Positions 1-8,443 of a stretch of 64,000 nucleotides of DNA are shown here, piece after piece. The translations under genes and the position numbers were made by a program. The notes under the pieces are model-generated. The model did not search any database, was not told the origin of the DNA, and saw only the letters and a list, made by a program, of their open reading frames with translations. Source of the DNA: Edaphobacter modestus (GTDB lineage Bacteria > Acidobacteriota > Terriglobia > Terriglobales > Acidobacteriaceae); contig NZ_SHKW01000001.1 in the NCBI RefSeq assembly GCF_004217555.1, positions 5,394,001 to 5,458,000 on the forward strand. The letters run 5' to 3'. Every line of letters starts with the position of its first letter. Position 1 is the first letter of the stretch.

Positions 1-2
1 AG

Positions 3-386
3 GCGAAGATAAAGCAGGTCTTCAAGATCGATCTGAACAACGCGACCGATATCCAGGGTATGGACGGCACGCAGGCTGCCAAGGTGGCCGTGAGCAAGAC
101 GCTGTTTCTCGACGTTGTGGATGTCCTGAAGGCCAATGGGATGACGGTGGATCAGATTCCGGCGAAGATCGAGGGATTAGCGTTCGGGCCGGATGTAAAA
201 GAGAAGGGAAAGACCATTCACACGCTGTGGGTTGCGAATGACAACGACTTTCTGCAGGACTATGCCGGTCCGGGAACGAATCCCAACCAGTTCTTCGTCT
301 TTGGATTTACGGACGCTGACCTGGAGGGATCGCAGTACGTTCCGCAGGGTCATGGCGGCTGGTTTGGTAACGGTGGCCACTTTTAG
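3..386 (+). CDS. Phytase-like esterase family protein, C-terminal part
   Basis: This is the last 127 residues of a gene cut by the left edge; the frame stays open from base 3. The visible part carries a VANDNDF segment followed by an N-P-N-Q-F-F-V-F strand. That resembles the end of the 'esterase-like activity of phytase' family, beta-propeller proteins that are usually secreted. The catalytic part is outside the window, so substrate and activity cannot be judged. A strong hairpin with a six-T tract starts about 30 bases after the stop. The family call is recognition by eye from a short C-terminus and is moderately sure. Confidence 0.6.
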   Translation, partial: AKIKQVFKIDLNNATDIQGMDGTQAAKVAVSKTLFLDVVDVLKANGMTVDQIPAKIEGLAFGPDVKEKGKTIHTLWVANDNDFLQDYAGPGTNPNQFFVFGFTDADLEGSQYVPQGHGGWFGNGGHF

Positions 387-416
387 GCGATTCCATCTTT
401 CGTAGTGAAGGAAGAG

Positions 417-450
417 GCGGCTTACTGGTTAGTGAGCCGCTTCGTTTTTT
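417..450 (+). terminator. Rho-independent terminator
   Basis: A 10-bp stem (417-426 with 431-440, one G-U pair) with loop GGTT is followed by a run of six T at 445-450. It ends the phytase-like gene. It overlaps the 3' end of the convergent serine hydrolase gene, whose stop codon is at 429-431, so it may serve both genes. Confidence 0.8.
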
Positions 451-1892
451 GTAGATGCTGTGCGCAATTTTTCTAATGCCGTCTTGATGTCCTGACGAGT
501 GGGGTCAAGCTTTAATGCCTGCTCATAGTTTTCGATGGCCAGGTCTGTTTTTCCGGTCTCCGCATAAGTGTCGCCGAGGTTGTTGTAGGCGTTTGCCGAT
601 TTGGGATGGAGTTCCAGGCATCGTGTAAAGACGGCAATGGCATCGTCGTATCTCTTTCGACGCATCAGGAAGTAGCCGGCGGAGTTGATGTTCTCCTCTG
701 TGACGGTGCCGTCGTTCAGTTGCGCGGCATACGTCGTAAGGGTTTGAGCGCCGTCGTGAATCGTGTCGTGGATAAAGCGAACGCCAGGGGAGTCGTAGGT
801 GTCGTAGTGAATCCAACGGAAGGCGGGGTGGCTGCCGCCGATGGCGTCATGGACGATTGCAGGCGCGATGGAAAGACCGTTGTAGCCGTTTGCGAAGAAG
901 ACAACCGCATTGCGATGCCTGAGATCGACGGCGACGAAGGCCTTGTAGACGTTATTGTCGCCCCAGTGCCAGAGATACTTGCCGGTGGGGGTCTGCTCGA
1001 TGCCCCAGCCGAGTCCCCAGAAGAGGTCGGTCGAGAGCTTCGCGGGTGCGTGGTCGGTGCAGTTGGTGCAGGTGGGATCGACGGCGCTCTGTGGGGTCTC
1101 CATTTGACGGAGAGTTGAGGGTTTGAGGCTGCGGCCGCTGAGGATCGCTTCGAGGAAGAGTGCGTAGTCGTGTGCCGTGGTAAGCAGGCTGGCGGCGGCG
1201 TTTCCTTTGTCGCTCCTGATAGGAGGACGCTGTTGGCCGCCGGCGGTGTAGCCGAGGGTGATATTGGGACCGGGCACCGAGATGTAGGTTGAGTCGTTCA
1301 TGCCGAGTGGAGCGAAGACGAGTCGTTGCACGATGTCGTTGAGCGGTTTGCCTTCGATGTGCTCGACGGTGCGCTGGAGATAGACGAAGCCCTCACCGGA
1401 GTAGCTGAAGCGTTCTCCGGGAGTGAAGTAGATTTTGAGTTGGCCGCCGTCGGGACGCCAGTTTGGGAACCCTGTGCGGTGACTCAGGACAATGCGTGCG
1501 GCGATCTTATCAAGCCGCGGATCGTCCTTGGGATCGACGATGCGCTCGGGCCAATAGTGGGTAAGAGGCGTGTCGAGGTCGAGCCTGCCCTGATCGACGA
1601 GCTGAAGAACGGCATAGGCAAAGATGGTCTTGCTGAGAGAGGCCGCGCTGAAGCGGGTGTGATAGGTAACCGAGAGATTCGTGGAAGGGTCCACCGTGCC
1701 GAAGCTGTGGACCCATGCGGTGCGGCCATGGCGGACCACGGCGATGGAGAGGCCAGGAATGTCGGTCTGCTGCATGAGCGAGGGAATCTCTTTCATGAGT
1801 GCAGCGGTTGCATCCGCATCCGGATTAGCATGTGCCCTCGTCGCGAGACAAAAGGTAACGGTGAGAACAGCGATGGCGAACGAGCGGGGCAT
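429..1892 (-). CDS. Secreted serine hydrolase (beta-lactamase class C fold) with C-terminal TPRs
   Basis: 487 residues. A signal peptide at 1-22 (ending A-H-A) is followed by a class C beta-lactamase/D-peptidase/esterase domain to about residue 370. The nucleophile motif S-L-S-K lies near residue 87. A Y-S-G stands where Y-x-N is usual, and a W-H-W-G-D motif takes the K-T-G/H-x-G position. Residues of about 405-470 form two TPR helices pairs (Y-D-D-A-I-A-V-F and A-Y-N-N-L-G-D-T-Y). Family members hydrolyse esters or peptides in the periplasm, and the substrate is not predictable from sequence. The Y-S-G variant leaves the general base uncertain. It is divergent from priA, with only 20 bases between the starts. 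Confidence 0.85.
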   Translation of the reverse strand: MPRSFAIAVLTVTFCLATRAHANPDADATAALMKEIPSLMQQTDIPGLSIAVVRHGRTAWVHSFGTVDPSTNLSVTYHTRFSAASLSKTIFAYAVLQLVDQGRLDLDTPLTHYWPERIVDPKDDPRLDKIAARIVLSHRTGFPNWRPDGGQLKIYFTPGERFSYSGEGFVYLQRTVEHIEGKPLNDIVQRLVFAPLGMNDSTYISVPGPNITLGYTAGGQQRPPIRSDKGNAAASLLTTAHDYALFLEAILSGRSLKPSTLRQMETPQSAVDPTCTNCTDHAPAKLSTDLFWGLGWGIEQTPTGKYLWHWGDNNVYKAFVAVDLRHRNAVVFFANGYNGLSIAPAIVHDAIGGSHPAFRWIHYDTYDSPGVRFIHDTIHDGAQTLTTYAAQLNDGTVTEENINSAGYFLMRRKRYDDAIAVFTRCLELHPKSANAYNNLGDTYAETGKTDLAIENYEQALKLDPTRQDIKTALEKLRTASTKNEAAH

Positions 1893-1912
1893 GCGATCTC
1901 CGGGGTGGCGGC

Positions 1913-4441
1913 GTGTCGGTCAGGCTGTGGGCGATTATTCTGAATACTGTGTCTCGTTACGCTGATATCGCGCTTCCGGTTCCCCTGGACCAGACGTTCA
2001 CCTATGAGGTGAATGGGGTGGTGCCGGTGGTGGGGGCACGCGTGCTGGTTCCATTCAGCGGGCAGAGGCTGATGGGTGTCGTGATGCGCGTGCATAACGA
2101 TGCGCCCGAGGGAGATTTTGAGGTCAAGCCAATCCAGCAGATTCTGGACGATGTGGCCGTGCTGCCGGATGAGCTGATCGAGCTGGCCCGATGGATCGCT
2201 CAGTATTATGTCGCTCCGCTGGGCGAGGTTCTGCGCGGGATGCTTCCTCTAAGCGCGGAGGTGAAGCGGCAGTTCCTGTATCGCATCACCGAAACGGGCA
2301 GGAAGGTCTTGTACGAGGGAGCGGCGAAGGGAGCCTCGCGGCGATCGAAGTTGAGTCCGGAGGAGCAGAACCGGGAATATGCTGTGCTGAATTATCTGGA
2401 GAGTGGGGAAGAGGCGAAGCTGTCGGCGTTGCGCTCTGCGACCAGTGCGAATAAGGCTCTGTTGGAAGGGATGGTCCGGAAGAAGTGGCTGGTGCGGGAG
2501 GCAGTCGCCGAGGAGCGCGACGCACGGCGGCTGGAGAAGGTGGCTGTGCTGGTGGAGGATGCACGGCTTCCGAAGCTGAATGCCAACCAGACGGCCATCC
2601 TGGCGGAGCTGGCGGCTGTTGGCGGAAGGATGCGTGTGCGCGATCTGAAGGAGACGCTGGGGCGCGCTGGGGTGCCGGAGTCCACGCTGGGTACTCTGGT
2701 GAAGCGGGAGCTGGTCCGTGTGGAGGAGGTCGCGGAGGCGTTTCATTTTGGCGGCGTGGGTTCGTACGGCAAGAAGCATGCGCATGAGCATGCGCTGAAC
2801 GAGACCCAGATGGAGGCGCTGGGAACGATTGCAGCAGCGATGGCGAAGGGTGGCTTCGCGCCGCATCTGCTGTACGGCGTCACGGGCAGCGGCAAGACAG
2901 CGGTGTACTTTGCGGCGATGCGGCGAGCGCTCGATGCGGGGAGGTCGGCGCTGCTGATGGTTCCGGAGATCGGTTTGACGCCCGCGATGACAGGACAGCT
3001 TGTAGCCGCCTTTGGCGATGAGGTGGCCCTGTTGCACTCGCAGCTTACGCCGGATGAGCGCGCGGAGCAGTGGCACAGGATTCGACGCGGCGAGGCGCGG
3101 GTGGTGGTGGGGACAAGGTCTGCGGTGTTTGCGCCGGTGCGGGAGCTGGGGCTGATTATCGTCGATGAGGAGCATGACGGAAGCTACAAGCAGGAGGAGA
3201 CGCCGCGCTACCACGGCCGCGACGTGGCTGTGATGCGGGCGAAGCTGAAGGATGCGGTGGTGGTGCTGGGGTCGGCGACGCCTTCGCTCGAGAGCTGGTC
3301 GAACGCGGAGAAGGGGCGTTACGCACGGATCGAGATGCGCACGCGGGTGGCGAACCGGCCGCTGCCCGCGGTCGAACTTGTGGACATGCGAGATGAGTTC
3401 CGCGAGACGGGGCAGGAGCAGATCTTCTCGCGCCGGCTGATCGAGGAGACCGAGGCGACGATCGCTCGAGGCGAGCAGGCGATTATTCTGCTGAATCGGC
3501 GCGGCTACTCGTTCGTGGTGATGTGCCGGAGCTGCGGCGAGAAGATCGAGTGCGAGAACTGCGCGATCTCGATGACGTACCACAAGCCGGTCAGCGGCAA
3601 CGATGCTATCGCGCAGCCGGGGCAGCGGCTGGAATGCCATTATTGCGGCTTTCGGCGCGGGGTTCCGAAGGAGTGCCCGAAGTGTCAGAGCGAGCACCTC
3701 TACTTTCTGGGTGCAGGATCGCAGCAGGGCGAAGAGCGGCTGCAGGAGATCTTTCCGCAGGCACGGATCGGGAGAATGGACCGGGATACGGTGCGGGGCC
3801 GCAGCGATATGGAGCGCATGCTGGCTCGGCTGCATGCCGGCGAGATCAACCTCCTGGTGGGCACGCAGATGATCGCGAAGGGGCACGACATTCACGGTGT
3901 GACGCTGGTCGGCGTGGTGGGTGCGGACTTCGCGCTGGGACTCCCGGACTTTCGGGCGGCGGAGAGGGTGTTTCAGTTGCTCACGCAGGTCTCCGGGCGC
4001 GCGGGGCGGGGAGAGTTGCCGGGCAAGGTCCTGGTACAGACCTATCATCCGGATCATTACGCGGTTAAGTTCGCGGCGGGACATGATTATCCGGGGTTCG
4101 TCGCCAAGGAGATGCAGTACCGGCGATGGATGCACTATCCGCCGTTCGGTGTGCTGGCAAATGTGGTGGTGCAGAGCGAGAGGCTTGAAGAGGCGACGGG
4201 ATGGTCCGCGCAGTTGGGGAGATGGTTTTCCTCTACTCGTTTGGAGAAGGTTCGAGTGCTCGGTCCTGCAGCGGCGCCGATCTCGCGGCTGAAGCGAATC
4301 TACCGCTATCACTTTGTGCTGAAAGGGGAGAGTAGAAAGGCGCTGAGTGAGGCTTTACGGGCGATGCTCAGATTCGCCGACGCACAAGGGATCGTGCGCC
4401 GGAACCTGGTTGTGGACGTGGACGCGCTTCACCTGATGTAG
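1913..4441 (+). CDS. priA: Primosomal protein N' (replication restart helicase PriA)
   Basis: 842 residues from a GTG with a weak GGTGG upstream; a second in-frame GTG at 1949 would give a start closer to most PriA N-termini. PriA recognises stalled or repaired forks and reloads the replicative helicase. Visible in order are the N-terminal DNA-binding domain (A-L-P-V-P-L-D, near residue 20), a winged-helix region, Walker A G-V-T-G-S-G-K-T near 322, and the DEEH box near 417. Next come the zinc-binding cysteine pairs (C-R-S-C, C-E-N-C, C-H-Y-C, C-P-K-C) at about 538-595, then helicase motifs V-G-T-Q-M-I-A-K-G-H-D and S-G-R-A-G-R-G. Length and motif order are normal. Confidence 0.96.
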   Translation: MSVRLWAIILNTVSRYADIALPVPLDQTFTYEVNGVVPVVGARVLVPFSGQRLMGVVMRVHNDAPEGDFEVKPIQQILDDVAVLPDELIELARWIAQYYVAPLGEVLRGMLPLSAEVKRQFLYRITETGRKVLYEGAAKGASRRSKLSPEEQNREYAVLNYLESGEEAKLSALRSATSANKALLEGMVRKKWLVREAVAEERDARRLEKVAVLVEDARLPKLNANQTAILAELAAVGGRMRVRDLKETLGRAGVPESTLGTLVKRELVRVEEVAEAFHFGGVGSYGKKHAHEHALNETQMEALGTIAAAMAKGGFAPHLLYGVTGSGKTAVYFAAMRRALDAGRSALLMVPEIGLTPAMTGQLVAAFGDEVALLHSQLTPDERAEQWHRIRRGEARVVVGTRSAVFAPVRELGLIIVDEEHDGSYKQEETPRYHGRDVAVMRAKLKDAVVVLGSATPSLESWSNAEKGRYARIEMRTRVANRPLPAVELVDMRDEFRETGQEQIFSRRLIEETEATIARGEQAIILLNRRGYSFVVMCRSCGEKIECENCAISMTYHKPVSGNDAIAQPGQRLECHYCGFRRGVPKECPKCQSEHLYFLGAGSQQGEERLQEIFPQARIGRMDRDTVRGRSDMERMLARLHAGEINLLVGTQMIAKGHDIHGVTLVGVVGADFALGLPDFRAAERVFQLLTQVSGRAGRGELPGKVLVQTYHPDHYAVKFAAGHDYPGFVAKEMQYRRWMHYPPFGVLANVVVQSERLEEATGWSAQLGRWFSSTRLEKVRVLGPAAAPISRLKRIYRYHFVLKGESRKALSEALRAMLRFADAQGIVRRNLVVDVDALHLM

Positions 4442-4475
4442 ATAGCACAGCAGGCGTGAAAGAAGCGTCCGGCCA

Positions 4476-4495
4476 GTCGCCGACGTTACGGCGAC
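4476..4495. terminator. Hairpin between convergent priA and HU gene
   Basis: GTCGCCG and CGGCGAC form a 7-bp perfect stem with a 6-base loop in the 145-base gap between the convergent ends of priA and the HU gene. There is no T tract on either strand, so this is at best a weak bidirectional terminator. Confidence 0.35.
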
Positions 4496-4586
4496 AAACA
4501 ACCGGGTTCCGTGCGGGCACGGGTTTGCAAATCTTTTCCGGCTGGGACTCTTTCGATGCGCAACGGTGCCAGAGGCCTAGGCAGAG

Positions 4587-4856
4587 CTAGTTCAGCAGAT
4601 GCAGTTCTTTTCCAGGCTTGAAGCGAACTGCTTTGCCAGGCGCGATAGTGACCTCGGCCCCGGTCCGCGGATTGCGACCGATGCCTGTCTTTCTCGGCTT
4701 GACGGTGAAGACGCCAAATCCCCGAAGTTCGATGCGGTCGCCAGCGACCAACGTCTGCTTCATGCTCTCGAAAATAGCGTCCACCGCAGCCTCTGCTTTC
4801 GTGCGTGGCAGGCCGGTGCGCTCAACAACCCTCTGTATTAAGTCCTGCTTTATCAT
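4587..4856 (-). CDS. HU/IHF family DNA-binding protein
   Basis: 89 residues, the usual length. HU/IHF proteins are dimeric nucleoid proteins that bend DNA. The helical N-terminus (M-I-K-Q-D-L-I) is followed by the G-D-R-I-E-L-R-G-F-G-V-F strand and the DNA-binding arm with R-N-P-R-T-G at about 60-66. The E-L-R-G-F-G form is more IhfA-like than HU-like, but subunit type cannot be decided from one sequence. It is divergent from dcd across a 258-base gap that should hold both promoters; I could not pick a convincing -35/-10 pair there. Confidence 0.93.
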   Translation of the reverse strand: MIKQDLIQRVVERTGLPRTKAEAAVDAIFESMKQTLVAGDRIELRGFGVFTVKPRKTGIGRNPRTGAEVTIAPGKAVRFKPGKELHLLN

Positions 4857-5114
4857 TATGGGCCGCCGTCCTTTGGGCTGTAGATTTTTGAAAATGTTGA
4901 TGAAATCGATATCGACCTGGTTTAGTAACGTGATGGTAGAAATTCATGACCCGGTTGTCAACGACAGATCGCTGCCGTAAGATGAAGAATCTAATGACGC
5001 AAAGAGTACCTTGCTCAATGCCCGGCTATTTTGCCACAAGCAGGGCAGCGCTCGCGATAAATTGTTAGACGAAACATTCATCCAATGAAGGAAGAAGAAG
5101 GGAAGTAGAGCCGA

Positions 5115-5669
5115 GTGGCCATCAAAAGCGACCGTTGGATTCGCCAGCAGGCGAAGGAAAACGGAATGATCTCCCCGTTCAGCGAAAAACAGGTTCGTGA
5201 GGGCGTCATCTCCTACGGCTTATCCTCCTACGGATATGACCTGCGGGTTTCCGACGAGTTCAAGATCTTCACGAACGTGAACAGCGCGATTATCGATCCT
5301 AAGGCTTTTGACGAGCGATCGTTCGTGACGGTGGTGTCAGAGAGCGTCATCATTCCGCCGAACTCGTTTGCGCTGGCGCGGTCTATTGAATACTTCAAAA
5401 TTCCGCGGGATGTACTCACAATCTGTGTGGGCAAGTCGACCTATGCCCGCTGCGGAATCATCGTGAACGTAACTCCCTTCGAACCGGAATGGGAGGGATA
5501 CGTCACGCTGGAGATCTCCAACACGACGCCTCTGCCTGCGCGTGTCTATGCCAACGAAGGACTGTGCCAGATCCTGTTCTTTCAGTCCGACGAGTCTTGT
5601 GAGGTCAGTTACGCGGACCGAAAAGGCAAGTATCAAAAACAGCAAGGGATCGTTCTCCCGAAGCTTTAG
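5115..5669 (+). CDS. dcd: dCTP deaminase
   Basis: 184 residues from a GTG start. It deaminates dCTP to dUTP for dTTP synthesis. The N-terminus M-A-I-K-S-D-R-W-I-R, the G-L-S-S-Y-G-Y-D-L-R-V segment, the active-site region C-V-G-K-S-T-Y-A-R-C-G and the trimer-core strand T-P-F-E-P-E-W-E-G-Y match the Dcd family. The glutamate in P-E-W-E-G is the catalytic position. Length fits a stand-alone deaminase. The bifunctional dCTP deaminase/dUTPase form found in some lineages cannot be excluded by eye. Confidence 0.93.
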   Translation: MAIKSDRWIRQQAKENGMISPFSEKQVREGVISYGLSSYGYDLRVSDEFKIFTNVNSAIIDPKAFDERSFVTVVSESVIIPPNSFALARSIEYFKIPRDVLTICVGKSTYARCGIIVNVTPFEPEWEGYVTLEISNTTPLPARVYANEGLCQILFFQSDESCEVSYADRKGKYQKQQGIVLPKL

Positions 5670-5766
5670 AGCACTGGGCCACGCACAAAAGGAAACACAT
5701 TTTCTGTACGGGATCTGAAGGTCGCGTATCTGGCGCTCTTTGGATGTTCCCGAATCGTTCGAGGCC

Positions 5767-6411
5767 ATGACAGAGATAAAGCAGGGCGAGCCGTTTCGTA
5801 TCGGTCTGATTGCTACCGATCCGCTGCGGGTGCTGGGATTGCAGACGATCGTCGCAGAAGGTGGCGCGTCGGAGGTCGTCTCGGTAGCCGGGCCCGGTGC
5901 TTTGGACGCGTCGGGAGTCTCCCTGGTCATGATCGACGCAGCTTGTACGGACCATCTGTTTGAGCTGCTGGAGACCTTTCGACGGTCACGGCCGCATCTG
6001 CGTCTGGTGGTGGTTGGACTCGAGGAGAGTCACGAACATATCCAGAAGGTGATCGGTGCCGGAGCAAAGGGCTATCTGACCCATACGGCGCGAGAGAACG
6101 AGATTCGGCTGGCGATTGAGATTGTGCGGGACGGGTCCGTCTGGGCTCCGCGGAAGGTGCTGGCGCGTTTGCTGGAGGCTTCCGCGGTTGAACGGAGAAA
6201 CGTAGCTCCGGAGCCAAAGTTCACCGACAGGGAGACCCAGGTGTTGCAGCTGCTGGTGGCGGGACGGCCAAACCGCGAGATTGCAGAGGCTCTTGGGATC
6301 GATGCGGCGACAGTGAAAGCCCATGTGGGACGCCTGATGCGAAAGATGGGTGTAGATAATCGCATTGCCCTGAGCGTTCAGGCGGTAAATCGTAACCTGG
6401 TGGCGAAGTAA
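5767..6411 (+). CDS. LuxR/NarL-family regulator with atypical receiver
   Basis: 214 residues from ATG 5767, which has a CGAGG-like site upstream; a TTG at 5740 in frame is less likely. The C-terminal LuxR-type HTH is clear (T-D-R-E-T-Q-V-L-Q-L-L near 157, then N-R-E-I-A and T-V-K-A-H-V). Residues 1-130 have the shape of a response-regulator receiver (L-V-M-I-D-A-A, then K-G-Y-L-T near 110). However, the acidic pair normally after strand 1 is replaced by I-A-T-D-P. Phosphorylation is therefore doubtful, and it may act as a pseudo-receiver regulator. No histidine kinase is adjacent. Target genes are unknown. Confidence 0.85.
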   Translation: MTEIKQGEPFRIGLIATDPLRVLGLQTIVAEGGASEVVSVAGPGALDASGVSLVMIDAACTDHLFELLETFRRSRPHLRLVVVGLEESHEHIQKVIGAGAKGYLTHTARENEIRLAIEIVRDGSVWAPRKVLARLLEASAVERRNVAPEPKFTDRETQVLQLLVAGRPNREIAEALGIDAATVKAHVGRLMRKMGVDNRIALSVQAVNRNLVAK

Positions 6412-6522
6412 GGCCGCGGTTACCTTTTGGGCAGGGCCGCGCGAAGGTCTATATACCTCCGTACCGTTGTAGTTACCTCCTGCTTCAGGCACTCTTTTCC
6501 TAAGCAACACAGACCTGGGAGA

Positions 6523-6581
6523 GGGGTTGTAGAGAGCGCGCCTGGCGATACAGGCACTTCTCTACAACCCCCATTTTTTTT
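6523..6581 (+). terminator. Large terminator-like hairpin with T8 tract
   Basis: A perfect 13-bp outer stem (6523-6535 with 6559-6571) encloses a nested 5-bp stem (6540-6544 with 6551-6555). It is followed by eight T at 6574-6581. It lies 110 bases after the LuxR-type gene and before the SYLF gene, so it separates their transcription. The nested structure is larger than a simple terminator needs. Confidence 0.7.
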
Positions 6582-6615
6582 GGGTGGGGGAACGTTGAGA
6601 GAGCAAGCAACGTCC

Positions 6616-6636
6616 GTTTGATGGAATACATCAAAC
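6616..6636. promoter_or_regulatory. Perfect palindrome upstream of SYLF gene
   Basis: Arms GTTTGATG (6616-6623) and CATCAAAC (6629-6636) are exact complements around a 5-base centre, about 60 bases before the SYLF gene start. An AT-rich stretch follows. Size and position suit a dimeric repressor or activator site; no regulator is identified. Confidence 0.5.
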
Positions 6637-6697
6637 ATCTTATTGTAAACAAAGTATTTATTGATCCTCGCCCGAGGAAGAGAAAGTAGGCCTAAGT

Positions 6698-7405
6698 ATG
6701 TGGATGAAGTATTTATCTGGGGTTGCATGTAGTGTTGCGCTAATTTTCAGCTCGACCGTTGCCTCCGCAGCGACGGATAAAGCCAAGCTGGTCGAGCGAT
6801 TGCAGGATGCTCAGGCCGTGGTTACTCAGATTATGGCGGCGCCGGATAAGGGCATTCCTTCCAGCATTCTGTCTGGAGCAACCTGCCTCGCGGTGATCCC
6901 AAGCTTCAAAAAGGCGGCTTTCGTCGTAGGCGCTCAGTACGGTCAGGGTGTCGCCACCTGCCGGACCTCACATGGTTGGAGTGCGCCTTCCTTCGTACAG
7001 CTTGCGGGAGGAAGTTTTGGGTTCCAGATTGGCGGTCAGGCCACCGACCTGATCATCGTCGCGATGAACGAGCAGGGACTTCAGGACATGCTGAAGAACA
7101 AGTTCAAGATCGGTGCCGATGCAGCGGCCTCTGCCGGTCCGGTTGGACGCAATGCGCAGGCAGGGACGGATTGGAAGATGAACGCGGAGCTGCTGACCTA
7201 CTCCCGAAGCAAGGGACTGTTCGCCGGGATTGACCTGGATGGAACGGTGCTGTCGCAAAACGAAACTGACACGCGCGTGATGTATGGCAATGCGATTCCT
7301 TTTGAGACGATTCTGAAGGGCAACCAGGTGACGCCCGAGGAGGCGCGGCCCTTTGTCCGTACCGTCGCGAAGTATTTTGTCGAGGCGCATGCAGAGAACA
7401 AATAA
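6698..7405 (+). CDS. Secreted SYLF (YSC84) lipid-binding domain protein
   Basis: 235 residues with a signal peptide of about 24 residues ending A-S-A. The mature protein is a single SYLF/YSC84 domain. The stretch I-L-S-G-A-T-C-L-A-V-I-P and the later G-S-F-G-F-Q-I-G-G-Q and T-Y-S-R-S-K-G-L-F-A-G-I-D-L-D-G segments are typical. SYLF domains bind phosphoinositides in eukaryotes; bacterial members are exported proteins of unclear role. A terminator sits upstream and another directly downstream, so this is a single-gene unit. Confidence 0.9.
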   Translation: MWMKYLSGVACSVALIFSSTVASAATDKAKLVERLQDAQAVVTQIMAAPDKGIPSSILSGATCLAVIPSFKKAAFVVGAQYGQGVATCRTSHGWSAPSFVQLAGGSFGFQIGGQATDLIIVAMNEQGLQDMLKNKFKIGADAAASAGPVGRNAQAGTDWKMNAELLTYSRSKGLFAGIDLDGTVLSQNETDTRVMYGNAIPFETILKGNQVTPEEARPFVRTVAKYFVEAHAENK

Positions 7406-7422
7406 AAGCAGGATGTCTGTAG

Positions 7423-7450
7423 AAGGGCGGCCATCGCGGCCGCCCTTGTC
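7423..7450 (+). terminator. Terminator after SYLF gene
   Basis: A perfect 10-bp GC-rich stem (7423-7432 with 7438-7447) with a 5-base loop starts 18 bases after the stop and is followed by a short T-rich run. The T tract is weak, but stem quality and position are good. Confidence 0.7.
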
Positions 7451-7497
7451 TTTGCCGGAATGCACGAAAAAGGTTTCTGCTCCATTAGACTGAAGGC

Positions 7498-8442
7498 TTG
7501 AACGATGCGATAGAAAGAGAGCCCGCGCCAGCCACGGCGACCCTGCGCGAGCGAGTGGAGTTTGCAGCGGTATGGACGATGGTCCGCCTGCTGGGTGCGC
7601 TGCCGCGGGGTGTGGCACGAGGGGCTGGAGCGGCAATCGGCGAGATCGCCTACTACGCATTGTCCCGGTTGCGGCGAGTGGGAATACGCAACCTGGAATT
7701 GGCCTTTCCCGAGATCATGGCGGATCGCAGGCAGCAGATTTTGAAAGAGGTCTATCGTAACCTCGGCTGTCTGCTGGCGGAGTTTTGCCTGATGGCGGGC
7801 TACACCCCGGCAAAGGCAAGTCGGTTTATCCGCTACGAGGGCCTGGAGAATTATCTGCGGGCACGCAGCGGGGGCAAAGGAGTTCTGGTATTGACCGGCC
7901 ATCTGGGAGCGTGGGAGCTGTCGAGCTTCTATCACTCCCTGGGGGGCTACCCGATGGGAATGGTGATTCGCCGCCTCGATAATCCACTGGTCGATCGGTT
8001 TGTGAACCGGATACGGTGTCTCCACGGCAACCGGGTCATGCACAAGGACGACTTCGCGCGGGGCTTGCTTGCGTCGATGCGTGCAGGGGAGACGGTCGGA
8101 ATCCTGATGGACACAAATATGACGCCGCCCCAGGGAGTCTTTGTCCCATTCTTCGGCATAGAAGCATGTACGGCCAGCGGGATGGCGCGAGTGGCTGCGA
8201 AGACGGGAGCTGCTGTCGTGCCCGGGTTTCTGTTGTGGGAGAAGGCGGAGCAGCGCTATGTACTTCACTTTGGCGAGGAACTGCCGGTCGTCCGCACCGG
8301 CGACGCGGAAGCGGACGCGCTCGAGAATACCGCAAGGTTTACCGCAGAGATCGAAGCATACATCCGGCGCTATCCTGAGCAATGGCTGTGGATGCACAGG
8401 CGATGGAAGACACGGCCCGAGGACGAGGGAGGGATCTACTGA
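7498..8442 (+). CDS. Lysophospholipid/lipid A acyltransferase, LpxL/HtrB family
   Basis: 314 residues, apparently from a TTG. LpxL-type enzymes transfer a secondary acyl chain from acyl-ACP to the lipid A precursor at the inner membrane. The catalytic H-x4-E motif is H-L-G-A-W-E at about 132-137. An N-terminal hydrophobic segment (W-T-M-V-R-L-L-G-A-L) anchors the protein. The end carries W-L-W-M-H-R-R-W-K-T-R-P, characteristic of the family. It is one base away from lpxD and so co-transcribed with it, which supports a role in lipid A. Which acyl position it fills cannot be told. Confidence 0.88.
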   Translation: MNDAIEREPAPATATLRERVEFAAVWTMVRLLGALPRGVARGAGAAIGEIAYYALSRLRRVGIRNLELAFPEIMADRRQQILKEVYRNLGCLLAEFCLMAGYTPAKASRFIRYEGLENYLRARSGGKGVLVLTGHLGAWELSSFYHSLGGYPMGMVIRRLDNPLVDRFVNRIRCLHGNRVMHKDDFARGLLASMRAGETVGILMDTNMTPPQGVFVPFFGIEACTASGMARVAAKTGAAVVPGFLLWEKAEQRYVLHFGEELPVVRTGDAEADALENTARFTAEIEAYIRRYPEQWLWMHRRWKTRPEDEGGIY

Positions 8443-8443
8443 G

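Noticed and set aside
2249..4312. 687-codon open frame antisense to priA
   Set aside because: It is a by-product of high-GC third positions in priA; His/Arg-rich composition, no domain, no ribosome site.
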